64,000 nt of DNA from Anaerocaecibacter muris (GCF_943192945.1 NZ_CALPCE010000005.1:1-64000), one strand, 5' to 3'. Shown: positions 53,278 through 61,769, numbered from the stretch's first letter. Program-made: numbers and translations. The notes: generated by a model not told the origin, from the sequence alone.

Positions 53278-55098
53278 GTGGATTACGGCAATATAAAAAC
53301 ACCGCAGGACTTAAAGCGGCTTAATATTTCCGAACTCGGCGGGCTGTGCGAACGGCTGCGCGAGCGAATAATAAACGTTGTGGAAAACAACGGCGGACAT
53401 CTCGCGTCTAACCTCGGCACGGTGGAGCTTACCGTCGCGTTGCATTACGTGTTCGACTGTCCGCGCGACAAGTTTATATTCGACGTCGGACATCAGGCGT
53501 ATACGCATAAATTGCTCACCGATCGCGCCGATAAATTCGACGGCTTGCGGCGCAACGGCGGCATTTCGGGTTTTCCTCAACCGACGGAAAGCGAGTACGA
53601 CTGTTTTTGCGCGGGACATTCTTCCACGTCGTTATCGGTCGCGCTCGGCTTTGCGGAAGCGGCAAAACGACGCGGCGAAGAAAACAAATCTGTCGCGGTG
53701 ATAGGCGACGGCGCACTTACGGGCGGCATGGCTTACGAGGCGTTAAACGCAATCGGTAGCGAGCAACTGCCTGTAATTATAGTGCTTAACGACAATAACA
53801 TGTCAATCAGTAAAAACGTCGGAGCAATGAGTAAATATCTTACGCGCCTGCGCGTGAGTAAAAAGTATGCGCGCATGAAAGCGGAAATAAAACGCGCGGT
53901 GTCCATAATCCCGCTGTTCGGCGACGGCGCTATCCATTTGATGGAAAAGGGCAAAAAGCTGTTAAAGCGCGTCGTGCTGTCAAATAAGATGTTCGAGGCA
54001 ATGGGCATATCGTATTACGGTCCGTTCGACGGGCACAATACGCGCGAACTTATCGACGTATTTTCGCAGGTTAAGAAAAAGAGCGGACCCGCAATCGTTC
54101 ACGTTATTACCGACAAGGGCAGAGGTCTGAAAAGTGCGGCAATCGATCCCGAACACTCGCACGGTATATCTTCGGTGGGAAGTAACGCGGGCAAGGATTT
54201 TTCAAAAGTGCTCGGCGATTTTTTGATCGAAGCCGCAAGCAAGGACAATCGGATAACGGCGGTGACAGCCGCCATGGGCATAGGCACGGGACTGGAAAAT
54301 TTTGCGGCGGTGCATCCCGATAAATTTAAGGACGTCGGGATTGCGGAGGAGCATGCCGTAACGTATTGCGCCGCGCTCGCCGCCGCAGGGCTTAAACCGT
54401 ATTTTGCGGTTTATTCCACGTTTTTACAGCGAGGGTTCGATCAGCTGTTGCACGACGTGTGTATAGGCAATTATCCCGTTACGCTGTGCATTGACAGAGC
54501 GGGCGTAGTCGGGGCGGACGGCATGACACATCAGGGTGTGTTCGATTTGAGTTATCTGTCGTTAATGCCCAATATGACTGTAATGTGCCCGACGGACGGA
54601 GCGGAACTGCGCGCCGCGCTCGAATTTTCGTTGACGTTCGACGCGCCGCTCGCTATTCGTTATCCCAAGTCTTATGTTTCGGAGCGAACGCACTCGTTGA
54701 TAGAGTACGGCAAGTGGGAACTTTTGCACCAAGCAAAATCCAACGTTTATGTGCTGTGCGCAGGCGGGCGCGCGCTCGACGCGGCGTATTCCGCGCTCAA
54801 TAAAGTTAAAATAAATATAGTCAACGCGCGGTTTGTCAAGCCGCTCGACGAGCGGTTTTTGCGCGACATAAACAAGAGCGGCAATGCGATTGTAACGGTA
54901 GAGGACAATATCGAGCGCGGCGGCTTCGGGTCGAATGTGCTTGCGTTTTTAAATTCTTGCGACGGCGGCAAAAAAGCGGACTGCGCAATAATAGCGCACG
55001 GCGACAGGTTTATCGACGACCGCGACATAGCTTCGTCGCTCGCGTCGTCGGGAATATGCGAAGAAATATTGATAAAGACGGTGAAAAGTCTTGAATAA
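53278..55098 (+). CDS. dxs: 1-deoxy-D-xylulose-5-phosphate synthase
   Basis: The TPP-dependent first enzyme of the MEP pathway, 606 residues. FDVGHQAYTHKLLTDR, VIGDGALTGGMAYEALN (TPP site), GITYYGPFDGHN-like ISYYGPFDGHN, and EEHAVTYCAALAAAGLKP are present. The GTG start has weak SD context; TATAGG five bases upstream may hint at another leaderless start. It is the usual partner of ispA. In Bacillus yqxC and argR follow; here they are missing and nadK is next. Confidence 0.96.
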   Translation: MDYGNIKTPQDLKRLNISELGGLCERLRERIINVVENNGGHLASNLGTVELTVALHYVFDCPRDKFIFDVGHQAYTHKLLTDRADKFDGLRRNGGISGFPQPTESEYDCFCAGHSSTSLSVALGFAEAAKRRGEENKSVAVIGDGALTGGMAYEALNAIGSEQLPVIIVLNDNNMSISKNVGAMSKYLTRLRVSKKYARMKAEIKRAVSIIPLFGDGAIHLMEKGKKLLKRVVLSNKMFEAMGISYYGPFDGHNTRELIDVFSQVKKKSGPAIVHVITDKGRGLKSAAIDPEHSHGISSVGSNAGKDFSKVLGDFLIEAASKDNRITAVTAAMGIGTGLENFAAVHPDKFKDVGIAEEHAVTYCAALAAAGLKPYFAVYSTFLQRGFDQLLHDVCIGNYPVTLCIDRAGVVGADGMTHQGVFDLSYLSLMPNMTVMCPTDGAELRAALEFSLTFDAPLAIRYPKSYVSERTHSLIEYGKWELLHQAKSNVYVLCAGGRALDAAYSALNKVKINIVNARFVKPLDERFLRDINKSGNAIVTVEDNIERGGFGSNVLAFLNSCDGGKKADCAIIAHGDRFIDDRDIASSLASSGICEEILIKTVKSLE

Positions 55099-55119
55099 TT
55101 TTGTCAAACAGGGTATAAT
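55091..55119 (+). promoter_or_regulatory. promoter of nadK, predicted leaderless
   Basis: TTGAAT (55091-55096), 17 bases, perfect TATAAT (55114-55119), then exactly six bases and the nadK ATG. No SD site can fit. Confidence 0.75.
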
Positions 55120-55125
55120 GTCGGT

Positions 55126-55917
55126 ATGAAAATCGGGGTGTTCTCCAATCCGAATAAGGACGTCGGCAACAAAGTGCGCGACAAAGTGTTTTCCGCGGCG
55201 CGCGAACTCGGCATAACCGCCGAACCGTTTGCCGAAGCGGACAAGTACGACTTTATAGTGTCCGTGGGCGGCGACGGCACGATTTTGCGCGTTGTAAAAA
55301 ACTGCGTTCAGTCGGACACGCCCATACTCGGCGTGAATATGGGCACGGTCGGGTTTTTGACGGAGGTAGAGCCGAGCGATATTCAAGCGGCGCTCAAACG
55401 CCTTAAAGATAAAGATTACATACTCGAACGCCGCGCGCTGATTGACGCGCGCGTGGGCGACGAACAGTTTTTTGCGCTTAACGACGTGGTTATGCGTTCG
55501 GTCGGCGGGCGCATGATAGCCATGGAAGTGCGCGTGGGCGACGCGTTGATAGATAAGTTTAAATGCGACGGTTATATAGCGTGTACGCCGACGGGTTCGA
55601 CGGCGTACTCGCTTTCGGCGGGCGGGTCGGTCATAGGTCCCAATACGCCCGTAATCGCGCTTACCCCCGTCAACCCGCACACGCTTCGCACCCGCCCGAT
55701 AGTCGTGGGGTCGTTCGAGCAAATCACTATGACAAACGTCGGCGCGGAACGCGCCGCGGTGTTTGTGGACGGCGAGCGCGCGGCGGAGCTGTCCGGCGGC
55801 GGGGTTGTTTCCGTCACGGGCTGGGACAGGAGCGCGATGTTCGTAAGGTTCGACAGAAAAAGTTTCTATTCGCGATTGCTCAATAAACTCAATCGCTGGT
55901 CGGCAGCGGAGGACTGA
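55126..55917 (+). CDS. nadK: NAD kinase
   Basis: A 263-residue enzyme making NADP from NAD. It has SVGGDGTILRV, NMGTVGFLTE and CTPTGSTAYSLSAGG. The start is fixed by the conserved N-terminus (MKIGVFSNPNKD) and lies six bases after the -10 hexamer. It overlaps recN by three bases, so recN probably shares this leaderless transcript. Confidence 0.95.
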   Translation: MKIGVFSNPNKDVGNKVRDKVFSAARELGITAEPFAEADKYDFIVSVGGDGTILRVVKNCVQSDTPILGVNMGTVGFLTEVEPSDIQAALKRLKDKDYILERRALIDARVGDEQFFALNDVVMRSVGGRMIAMEVRVGDALIDKFKCDGYIACTPTGSTAYSLSAGGSVIGPNTPVIALTPVNPHTLRTRPIVVGSFEQITMTNVGAERAAVFVDGERAAELSGGGVVSVTGWDRSAMFVRFDRKSFYSRLLNKLNRWSAAED

Positions 55918-57614
55918 TGTTACAAAGGATAACGATACATAATCTTGCGCTGATACGCGATCTGGAAATAGAATTTTCGGACGAACTCAACGTATTTTCG
56001 GGCGAAACGGGCGCGGGCAAATCCATAATAGTAGATTCGCTGATGCTACTTGTAGGTGCGCGGTACGACAAATCGCTTATCAAGTTCGGTGCTGAAAGCG
56101 GGTATGTCGAGGGCGTGTTCGATTTTAAGGACGACGCACCGCTTATTGCCGCGGGTATAGACTGCGAGGACGGAATATTTATCGTCACGCGCAAGTTCAC
56201 CAAGGACGGGCGCAACGATATTCGCGTAAACGGCAAGCAAATGACGACCGCAATGTTGCGCGAACTCATGCAGAACTACGTTGATATTTACGGACAAAAC
56301 GAATATCAATCGTTGATGAAAATAACCGAACAGCGCAAAATCCTCGATTATTTCGTTTTCAAAACGGACGACGCGCGGCTTAAAACTCAACGCGAGCTTT
56401 ATAACGAATATAAAAAAGTAAAGGCGGATATGACCGCGCTGGGCGACGAAGCGGCGCGCGCACAGCGCATAGATATTCTCAAATATCAAATAGACGAAAT
56501 CAAAGCCGCGGCGGTGCAAGCGGGCGAGGAGGAAAAACTTGTCGAGCGCAGGCATGTGCTAATGGCGGCGGAGCGTATAAAAAACGCTTTGGCTGACGGG
56601 TTTTCGCGGTTGGATTCGGACGACGGCGCAAGCGGCGCAGTGGCGGACGCGGGGCGTTCGCTGTCCTCTATTTCATCGCTCGGCGAAGAGTACGCGCAGC
56701 TTTACGAACGGTTGCGTTCGGTGCAGATAGAACTCGACGACATTGCCGAGTGCATAAAAGACGAGCTTGACGGCATGGACGGAAGCGAGCGCGAGCTGGA
56801 CGAAGTTGCGGACAGGCTGGACAAACTGCGCGCGCTAAAAGCCAAGTACGGCGGTTACGAGGCTATGCAAAAGTTTTTGGCTAACGCCGAAAAGGAACTG
56901 GACGTAGCGCAGAACGGTGCGGAGTATTACGAAGAACTGTGCGAAAAAGAGAGCAAACTTCGCAAGGCGTTGTACGAAAACAGCGTTGCCGTTTCCGCGC
57001 TTCGGCGCGACGGCGCGGCGCGCATGAGCGCGCGCATACTCGCGGAGCTTGCCGATCTCGGCATGGCGAATTCCGCGTTCGAGGTTGTGTTTGCGCCGCA
57101 ACCGAGCTATGACGATTTTACAGGTAAAGTAAACGCAAACGGCTTTGACGAGTGCGAGTTTTATTTAAGTCCCAACGTCGGACAACCGCTGTTGCCGCTT
57201 GCCAAAATAATATCGGGCGGCGAAATGTCGCGGTTTATGCTTGCGATAAAACTTATTACGGGCGATTTGAGCGCGATTGAAACGATGATATTCGACGAAA
57301 TCGATACGGGTATAAGCGGCGCGACGGGACTTTGCGTTGCCAAAAAGCTCGCCGAACTGTCGCGCGGACATCAGGTGTTGTGCGTAACTCACTTACCGCA
57401 AATAGCCGCAATGGCGGACGGGCATTATTATATAGAAAAGTACGAAACGGACGGCGACACGACGACGCGCGTAACCGCGTTGGGGCGCGACGGCATGATC
57501 GGAGAGATCTCGCGGCTGTCGGGAACAAAGGGCGTGTCTACGTCGTCCGATAAAAACGCGACCGAGCTTAAAGATTGGAGCGACGCGTTTAAAGCCGCGC
57601 TTGTCGGCGGTTGA
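55917..57614 (+). CDS. recN: DNA repair protein RecN
   Basis: A 565-residue SMC-like ATPase in double-strand break repair. Walker A VFSGETGAGKSIIVDSL near residue 30, a central coiled coil (about residues 150-370), the ABC signature ISGGEMSRFMLAIK and Walker B TMIFDEIDTGISG are all present. The order recN-spoIVB-spo0A is conserved in Bacillota and holds here. Confidence 0.96.
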   Translation: MLQRITIHNLALIRDLEIEFSDELNVFSGETGAGKSIIVDSLMLLVGARYDKSLIKFGAESGYVEGVFDFKDDAPLIAAGIDCEDGIFIVTRKFTKDGRNDIRVNGKQMTTAMLRELMQNYVDIYGQNEYQSLMKITEQRKILDYFVFKTDDARLKTQRELYNEYKKVKADMTALGDEAARAQRIDILKYQIDEIKAAAVQAGEEEKLVERRHVLMAAERIKNALADGFSRLDSDDGASGAVADAGRSLSSISSLGEEYAQLYERLRSVQIELDDIAECIKDELDGMDGSERELDEVADRLDKLRALKAKYGGYEAMQKFLANAEKELDVAQNGAEYYEELCEKESKLRKALYENSVAVSALRRDGAARMSARILAELADLGMANSAFEVVFAPQPSYDDFTGKVNANGFDECEFYLSPNVGQPLLPLAKIISGGEMSRFMLAIKLITGDLSAIETMIFDEIDTGISGATGLCVAKKLAELSRGHQVLCVTHLPQIAAMADGHYYIEKYETDGDTTTRVTALGRDGMIGEISRLSGTKGVSTSSDKNATELKDWSDAFKAALVGG

Positions 57615-57684
57615 TATTATCGGGCGCATATAAAATTCGATTAAGAAGTATATAATTCGACACGCGGCAAACACTATCGAAAGT

Positions 57685-58662
57685 ATGAAAAAATTGCGCG
57701 TGATATTATGTGCCGTGCTGGCGCTTGTCATGATTTTGTGCGCGCCGCAAAACGTTTATGTCGCGGCGGAACGGCAAATGGTGTATGTCGGCGGGTTCCC
57801 GATCGGGATCTCGGTCGACGCGGGCGGACTGCTCGTTGAAAGCGTTACGGGCGTGGAAACTGAATACGGCACGGTCGAAGTGGAAGGACTGCAAAAGGGC
57901 GATATTATAAAAACCGTGGACGGCGCGGACGTTTTGTCGGTTGACGATATTTCGGAACTGCTTACCGACGAAAAAGCGACGGTGGAATTACTGCGCGACG
58001 GTCGGCTTATAAGCGTGGAAATCACGCCCGTAATCGAGGCATACAGCTTAAAGCCGCGTTTGGGCGTTAAGATAAAAGATAAGGTTTACGGCGTAGGCAC
58101 GGTAACTTTTGTGCGCGAGGACGGGAAGTACGCGGCGCTCGGTCATGAAATTTACGACGGCGAAACGGGCGTGCATATTCCGTTTGCGGGCGGGCACGTC
58201 CACGCTTGCAAAGTTATAGGCGTAAAGCGCGGTAAGAAAGGCGAGGCGGGCGCGATACTCGCGTCCATAACCGTGGAAAAAGTGTACGGCGACGTTGTGT
58301 GTAACAACAGTTTCGGCATCGCCGGTAAATTCAGCGCGAAGTTCGACAAAAGCGAGCTTTTGCCGCTCGCTACGCGCGACGAGGTAAAAATAGGCAAAGC
58401 GCAGATCAAAACGGCTGTAAACGGTACGCCCGAATATTACGATATAGAAATAATCAAAGCGTCCAAGCAACCGTCGCGAAAGGAAAAAGGAATGGTTTTG
58501 CGCATCACGGATAAGCGTTTGCTGGACAGCACGGGCGGCGTCGTGCGCGGCATGAGCGGTTCGCCCATAATACAAAACGGAAAAGTTATCGGAGCGGTCA
58601 CTCACGTTTTTTTAAACGACTTTACCAAAGGTTACGGCGTGTACGCCGATTGGCTCAACTGA
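57685..58662 (+). CDS. spoIVB: SpoIVB serine peptidase
   Basis: A 325-residue S55 peptidase made in the forespore, exported, and triggering pro-sigma-K processing in the mother cell. A signal/anchor helix (residues 5-25) is followed by a PDZ domain (about 35-110) and the peptidase domain with H154 in ALGHEIYDG and S293 in GMSGSPIIQNG. It starts at ATG 57685. A sequence resembling a sigma-G -35 (GCATA, 57626-57630) and a TTCGACA Spo0A-like box (57656-57662) lie upstream. sigK, its downstream effector, is at 3.9 kb. Confidence 0.94.
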   Translation: MKKLRVILCAVLALVMILCAPQNVYVAAERQMVYVGGFPIGISVDAGGLLVESVTGVETEYGTVEVEGLQKGDIIKTVDGADVLSVDDISELLTDEKATVELLRDGRLISVEITPVIEAYSLKPRLGVKIKDKVYGVGTVTFVREDGKYAALGHEIYDGETGVHIPFAGGHVHACKVIGVKRGKKGEAGAILASITVEKVYGDVVCNNSFGIAGKFSAKFDKSELLPLATRDEVKIGKAQIKTAVNGTPEYYDIEIIKASKQPSRKEKGMVLRITDKRLLDSTGGVVRGMSGSPIIQNGKVIGAVTHVFLNDFTKGYGVYADWLN

Positions 58663-58727
58663 TCGATTTTCGAGTTAAAGCGGCAGTAAACTATCAAATT
58701 ACTTAATTTTACGCGCGGCGACGGTGT

Positions 58728-58733
58728 TACAAT
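58728..58733 (+). promoter_or_regulatory. -10 element of the Spo0A-like gene, predicted leaderless
   Basis: TACAAT ends exactly six bases before the ATG at 58740. No good -35 is visible at 16-18 bases upstream (AATTTT at 58705-58710), so this call is weaker than those for nadK, rpe and ispG. Confidence 0.4.
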
Positions 58734-58739
58734 GATTGC

Positions 58740-59012
58740 ATGCGCGAGCGAATTAAAACGGAACTGAATAAATATATAAAACGAGGCAAAGCGTTGGAAT
58801 ATTTTACCGATGCGGTCGAGCTTTACGAAAGCGGCGGCGACAGCTTAAAACGCGTGTATGCGGAAGTCGCTATTAAGCGCGGCGTGAAAGCGGGCGCGGT
58901 TGAACGGTCTTGCTCGCTCGCGGTCGCGGAAGCGGATTCGGACGTGCAAATGACCGCAAAAGAGTTAATCGCGCTAATAAAAGAAAGAATTTTGTTTGAA
59001 ATTGACGAATAA
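58740..59012 (+). CDS. receiver-less Spo0A effector-domain protein (90 residues)
   Basis: The gene stands where spo0A normally follows spoIVB. Its 90 residues match only the DNA-binding domain of Spo0A: the early KALEYFTDAVEL (17-28) corresponds to the KGYxYLREAI segment, VYAEVAIKRGVKAGAVERS (39-57) to the LYPDIAKKFNTTASRVERA helix-turn-helix, and TAKELIALIKERILFE (72-87) to the C-terminal TNSEFIAMVADKLRLE. The phosphate-receiver domain, with its aspartate, is absent, and no frame for it exists upstream in the 77-base gap after spoIVB. It may bind 0A boxes without phosphorylation, or be a decayed paralogue. Confidence 0.75.
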   Translation: MRERIKTELNKYIKRGKALEYFTDAVELYESGGDSLKRVYAEVAIKRGVKAGAVERSCSLAVAEADSDVQMTAKELIALIKERILFEIDE

Positions 59013-59041
59013 GCGCGAATAGTCCGTCATAGATTTACAGT

Positions 59042-59662
59042 ATGAAACGGACGTTTGCAATATCCGATTGGTTATACAGACTGTCGCACACCGTAAAGCG
59101 CAACCGCTTATCGGTGCTTATTTATGCGTTGATATGTCTGTTGTTTTTGGTGGTCGGCATAGCTGTCGGCATTAACATCGCCGACAAGACGGTGTTTGTA
59201 GTGCGCAACGACGCGGGAATTTTTCGATTCCTGTGCGGCGATATCGGTATAGTTACATATTTTTTCCTCGATTTACTCATAACGTGTATTTACGCGCTGT
59301 TTGCCGCATCAATGTTTTTTTATAAAGCGTTGACGTTTTTATCGCTTATGCCGTGCGCATACAGGACTTATGTGCTCGGCATGAACGTAAGCGTTATTAT
59401 AGTTGCGTTTTCGGTGTCGTCGATTCCCATGCTTTTCGTGCTGTATGTGCCGATAAGCATTATAGAAATAGGCGTGCTGTGTATGCTGTCGTTCGGGTGT
59501 TTCCGATTTAACGCAATGAATTGCGGCGTAATGCCGTCGCGCGCCGACCTAAAAATGTATTATCGCTGTTTTTTACAGTTCGTGTTTGTGCTGGCGGCGT
59601 GCGGCCTTATTAAGGCAATCACACTCGCGTTGTTCGGATCTGCGCTTATCGGCATAATTTGA
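59042..59662 (+). CDS. spoIIM: SpoIIM-like membrane protein
   Basis: A 206-residue protein with about five membrane helices, no signal motif, and basic N-terminus (YRLSHTVKRNRLS). Length, topology and position (spo0A region, before dacF) match SpoIIM, a part of the SpoIIDMP engulfment machine in the mother cell. Direct sequence likeness is modest, so synteny carries much of the call. CATAGATT (59028-59035), resembling the sigma-E -10 seen at spoIIIA, ends six bases before the ATG; the -35 is poor. Confidence 0.6.
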   Translation: MKRTFAISDWLYRLSHTVKRNRLSVLIYALICLLFLVVGIAVGINIADKTVFVVRNDAGIFRFLCGDIGIVTYFFLDLLITCIYALFAASMFFYKALTFLSLMPCAYRTYVLGMNVSVIIVAFSVSSIPMLFVLYVPISIIEIGVLCMLSFGCFRFNAMNCGVMPSRADLKMYYRCFLQFVFVLAACGLIKAITLALFGSALIGII

Positions 59663-59663
59663 T

Positions 59664-59693
59664 GAATTAAAAGCTCCGAGAAAAGACAAAATA
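59664..59693 (+). promoter_or_regulatory. possible sigma-F-type promoter of dacF
   Basis: GAATTA (59664-59669), 15 bases, GACAAAATA (59685-59693), close to the sigma-F -10 pattern GGNAANANT. The -35 is weak; the assignment leans on dacF being a sigma-F gene in Bacillus. Confidence 0.35.
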
Positions 59694-59719
59694 TCGATAT
59701 GGATTTCTTCGGAGGGAAT

Positions 59720-60886
59720 ATGAATAAAAAGTTTTTGGTAGGGATAGCCGCCGTATTGACGGCTATCATAGCGTTTACGCCGTTATTCGGCAACGCGTTT
59801 GCCGCGGGTGCGGAAGTCGAGCCGAAGGGTTTGGCTAACACCTGCAAAGCGGCTATGCTCATAGACAGCGAAACAGGCACGGTCGTTTACGAAAAGAACA
59901 CGCGCGAGCACTTGCAGATTGCAAGCATGGTCAAAATCATGACTTTGGGTCTTGCGTTCGACGAAATCGAGCGGCGCGAAATTCCGTTCGACAGCATCGT
60001 AACCGCGTCCGAAAACGCGGCGGCAATGGGCGGATCGCAAGCGTTCTTGGATGCAAACGCCGATTACAAGCTGGACGAGCTGTTAAAAAGCATAGTAGTC
60101 GCGTCGGCTAACGATTCGTGCGTTGCGGTTGCGGAGTATCTGTACGGCAGTGTCGAAGCGTTTGTAGCGGCTATGAACGAACGCGCGCAAAAGCTCGGTT
60201 TGACCGATACTAAATTCGTCAACTGCACGGGCTTGCCGCAAGCGGGTCAGTACAGTTGCGCCGCGGACGTCGCCGCAATGTTTAAACTGCTCACCGAGCA
60301 CGAGCGTTTTTTCGATTATGCCAAAGTTTGGATGTACGATTTTCAGCATCCGAGCGGCAGAGTTACGGGGCTTACCAACACCAACAAGCTCATAAAGTTT
60401 TACGAGGGTTGCGACGGCGGTAAGACAGGCTACACCGACGAAGCGCGTTCGTGCATAACCGTCACGGCGAAGCGCGGCGACACTCGGTTAATCTGCGTCG
60501 CAATCGGTGCGGAAAATTCCAAAACTCGCAATAAAGAAGTTTCTGAAATGCTTAACTACGGGTTTGCGAATTACAAAACCGTGTACGCGGCACGCAAAGG
60601 CGAAGTGATAGGCGAATTTGCGGTAGCCAACGGCAAGACCGATAAAATTACGGTTGTGCTCGAAAAAGACTGTTCGGCGTTTATTGCGAGCGGCGAACAA
60701 TCGGAATTTTCGCTCGAACCGCAAATAAACAAACTTACCGCGCCCGTCAAGAGCGGCGACGTTGTCGGTAAAGTAATAATCAAGCTCAACGGCAACGACT
60801 TTGCGGAAGTAAACGCGATTGCGCAAAACGGATGCGCTCAAAAAGGATATAAGGATATACTCGACGACTTTATATCCAAGTGGTAA
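59720..60886 (+). CDS. dacF: D-alanyl-D-alanine carboxypeptidase (DacF type)
   Basis: A 388-residue penicillin-binding protein trimming peptidoglycan stem peptides. A signal peptide (to about FGNAFAAGA) precedes the S11 domain with SMVK (S69, K72), SAN (129-131) and KTG (235-237), and a beta-rich C-terminal domain. I chose ATG 59720, five bases after GGAGGG, over an upstream in-frame ATG at 59699, which would spoil the signal peptide. In Bacillus dacF leads spoIIAA-AB-sigF; here rpe follows instead. Confidence 0.93.
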   Translation: MNKKFLVGIAAVLTAIIAFTPLFGNAFAAGAEVEPKGLANTCKAAMLIDSETGTVVYEKNTREHLQIASMVKIMTLGLAFDEIERREIPFDSIVTASENAAAMGGSQAFLDANADYKLDELLKSIVVASANDSCVAVAEYLYGSVEAFVAAMNERAQKLGLTDTKFVNCTGLPQAGQYSCAADVAAMFKLLTEHERFFDYAKVWMYDFQHPSGRVTGLTNTNKLIKFYEGCDGGKTGYTDEARSCITVTAKRGDTRLICVAIGAENSKTRNKEVSEMLNYGFANYKTVYAARKGEVIGEFAVANGKTDKITVVLEKDCSAFIASGEQSEFSLEPQINKLTAPVKSGDVVGKVIIKLNGNDFAEVNAIAQNGCAQKGYKDILDDFISKW

Positions 60887-60936
60887 ATCGATCGACGGTA
60901 AAATAGCGCGTAACATTGCGTTTTTGTCGAAATCTG

Positions 60937-60965
60937 TTGACGGTCGCGCCTTCTTGTGGTAAAAT
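60937..60965 (+). promoter_or_regulatory. promoter of rpe-spoVM, predicted leaderless
   Basis: TTGACG (60937-60942), 17 bases, TAAAAT (60960-60965), then six bases and the rpe ATG. TTGTCGAA, a perfect 0A-box core, lies just upstream at 60924-60931. Confidence 0.7.
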
Positions 60966-60971
60966 GTAGCC

Positions 60972-61631
60972 ATGAGCAAAAGCAAAGTTCTTATAGCACC
61001 GTCGATATTGAGCGGCAACTTCGCCGATATGGGCAGCGACGTAAAAAACATGACGGAAATAGGCGCGGATTGGATCCACGTGGACGTTATGGACGGGGTG
61101 TTTGTGCCAAACCTAACGTTCGGGTTTAAGATGATAAGCGATCTGCGCCCGCTTTCCCAAATATTTTTCGACGTGCATCTTATGATCACGCAACCTATCC
61201 GCTACGTCGAGCGGTTCGTAAAATCGGGCGCGCAACTCGTGTCGTTCCATTACGAAGCGGAACAGGATATTAAAGGCGCGATCGAAAAGATTAAAGCGGT
61301 CGGCTGTAAGTGCGGGCTTGCTATAAATCCCGATACGCCCGTGGACGTAATAACGCCTTATCTCGCAAACCTCGATTTAATATTGATAATGTCGGTTTTT
61401 CCGGGGTTCGGCGGACAAAAGTTTATCGACGGGTCGTTGGAAAGAATAGCGTGCGCCAAATCGTTGCGCGACAAGTATGCGCCGCACGCGCTTATCGAAG
61501 TTGACGGCGGAGTCAACAAAGAAAACGCCGCAAGCATAATCGGCGCAGGCGCAGACGTATTGGTTGCGGGCAACGCAGTGTTCGGCGCGACTGACAGAGC
61601 CGCGGCGGTCAAATTCTTGCGCGGCGAATAA
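60972..61631 (+). CDS. rpe: ribulose-phosphate 3-epimerase
   Basis: A 219-residue TIM barrel of the pentose phosphate pathway, with IAPSILSGNFADM, DWIHVDVMDGVFVPNLTFG, MSVFPGFGGQKF and EVDGGVNKENA. The conserved N-terminus fixes ATG 60972. In Bacillus the order is rpe-thiN-spoVM-rpmB; here thiN is missing and spoVM follows. Confidence 0.96.
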   Translation: MSKSKVLIAPSILSGNFADMGSDVKNMTEIGADWIHVDVMDGVFVPNLTFGFKMISDLRPLSQIFFDVHLMITQPIRYVERFVKSGAQLVSFHYEAEQDIKGAIEKIKAVGCKCGLAINPDTPVDVITPYLANLDLILIMSVFPGFGGQKFIDGSLERIACAKSLRDKYAPHALIEVDGGVNKENAASIIGAGADVLVAGNAVFGATDRAAAVKFLRGE

Positions 61632-61694
61632 AACCTGTATAAAAAAGTAACGCCGCGCGCTCTTGCCGCATAAAAAGTGTAGAGGAGGTGCGGC

Positions 61695-61769
61695 ATGACG
61701 AAGATAATATGTGTTAAATTACCTAAAGTACTGGGGCGGATAGTGCGTTTGTTTAAGCGTTCCAAATAG
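61695..61769 (+). CDS. spoVM: stage V sporulation protein SpoVM (24 residues)
   Basis: A tiny gene with an excellent SD site (AGGAGGTG, eight bases upstream). The peptide holds the SpoVM hallmark KLPKVLGRIVRLF, corresponding to KLPKFLGGIVRAM in Bacillus; SpoVM is 26 residues there. It is an amphipathic helix that recognises the convex outer forespore membrane and anchors SpoIVA for coat assembly. Its place between rpe and rpmB is the Bacillus position. Too short for usual ORF cutoffs, it is easily missed. Confidence 0.93.
   Translation: MTKIICVKLPKVLGRIVRLFKRSK

Noticed and set aside
58676-58739. Receiver domain remnant before the Spo0A-like gene
   Set aside because: The gap after spoIVB is only 77 bases, and no frame carries receiver motifs, so the domain is absent, not frameshifted.
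59699-59719. Earlier ATG for dacF
   Set aside because: It precedes the SD site GGAGGG and would add polar residues in front of a normal signal peptide.
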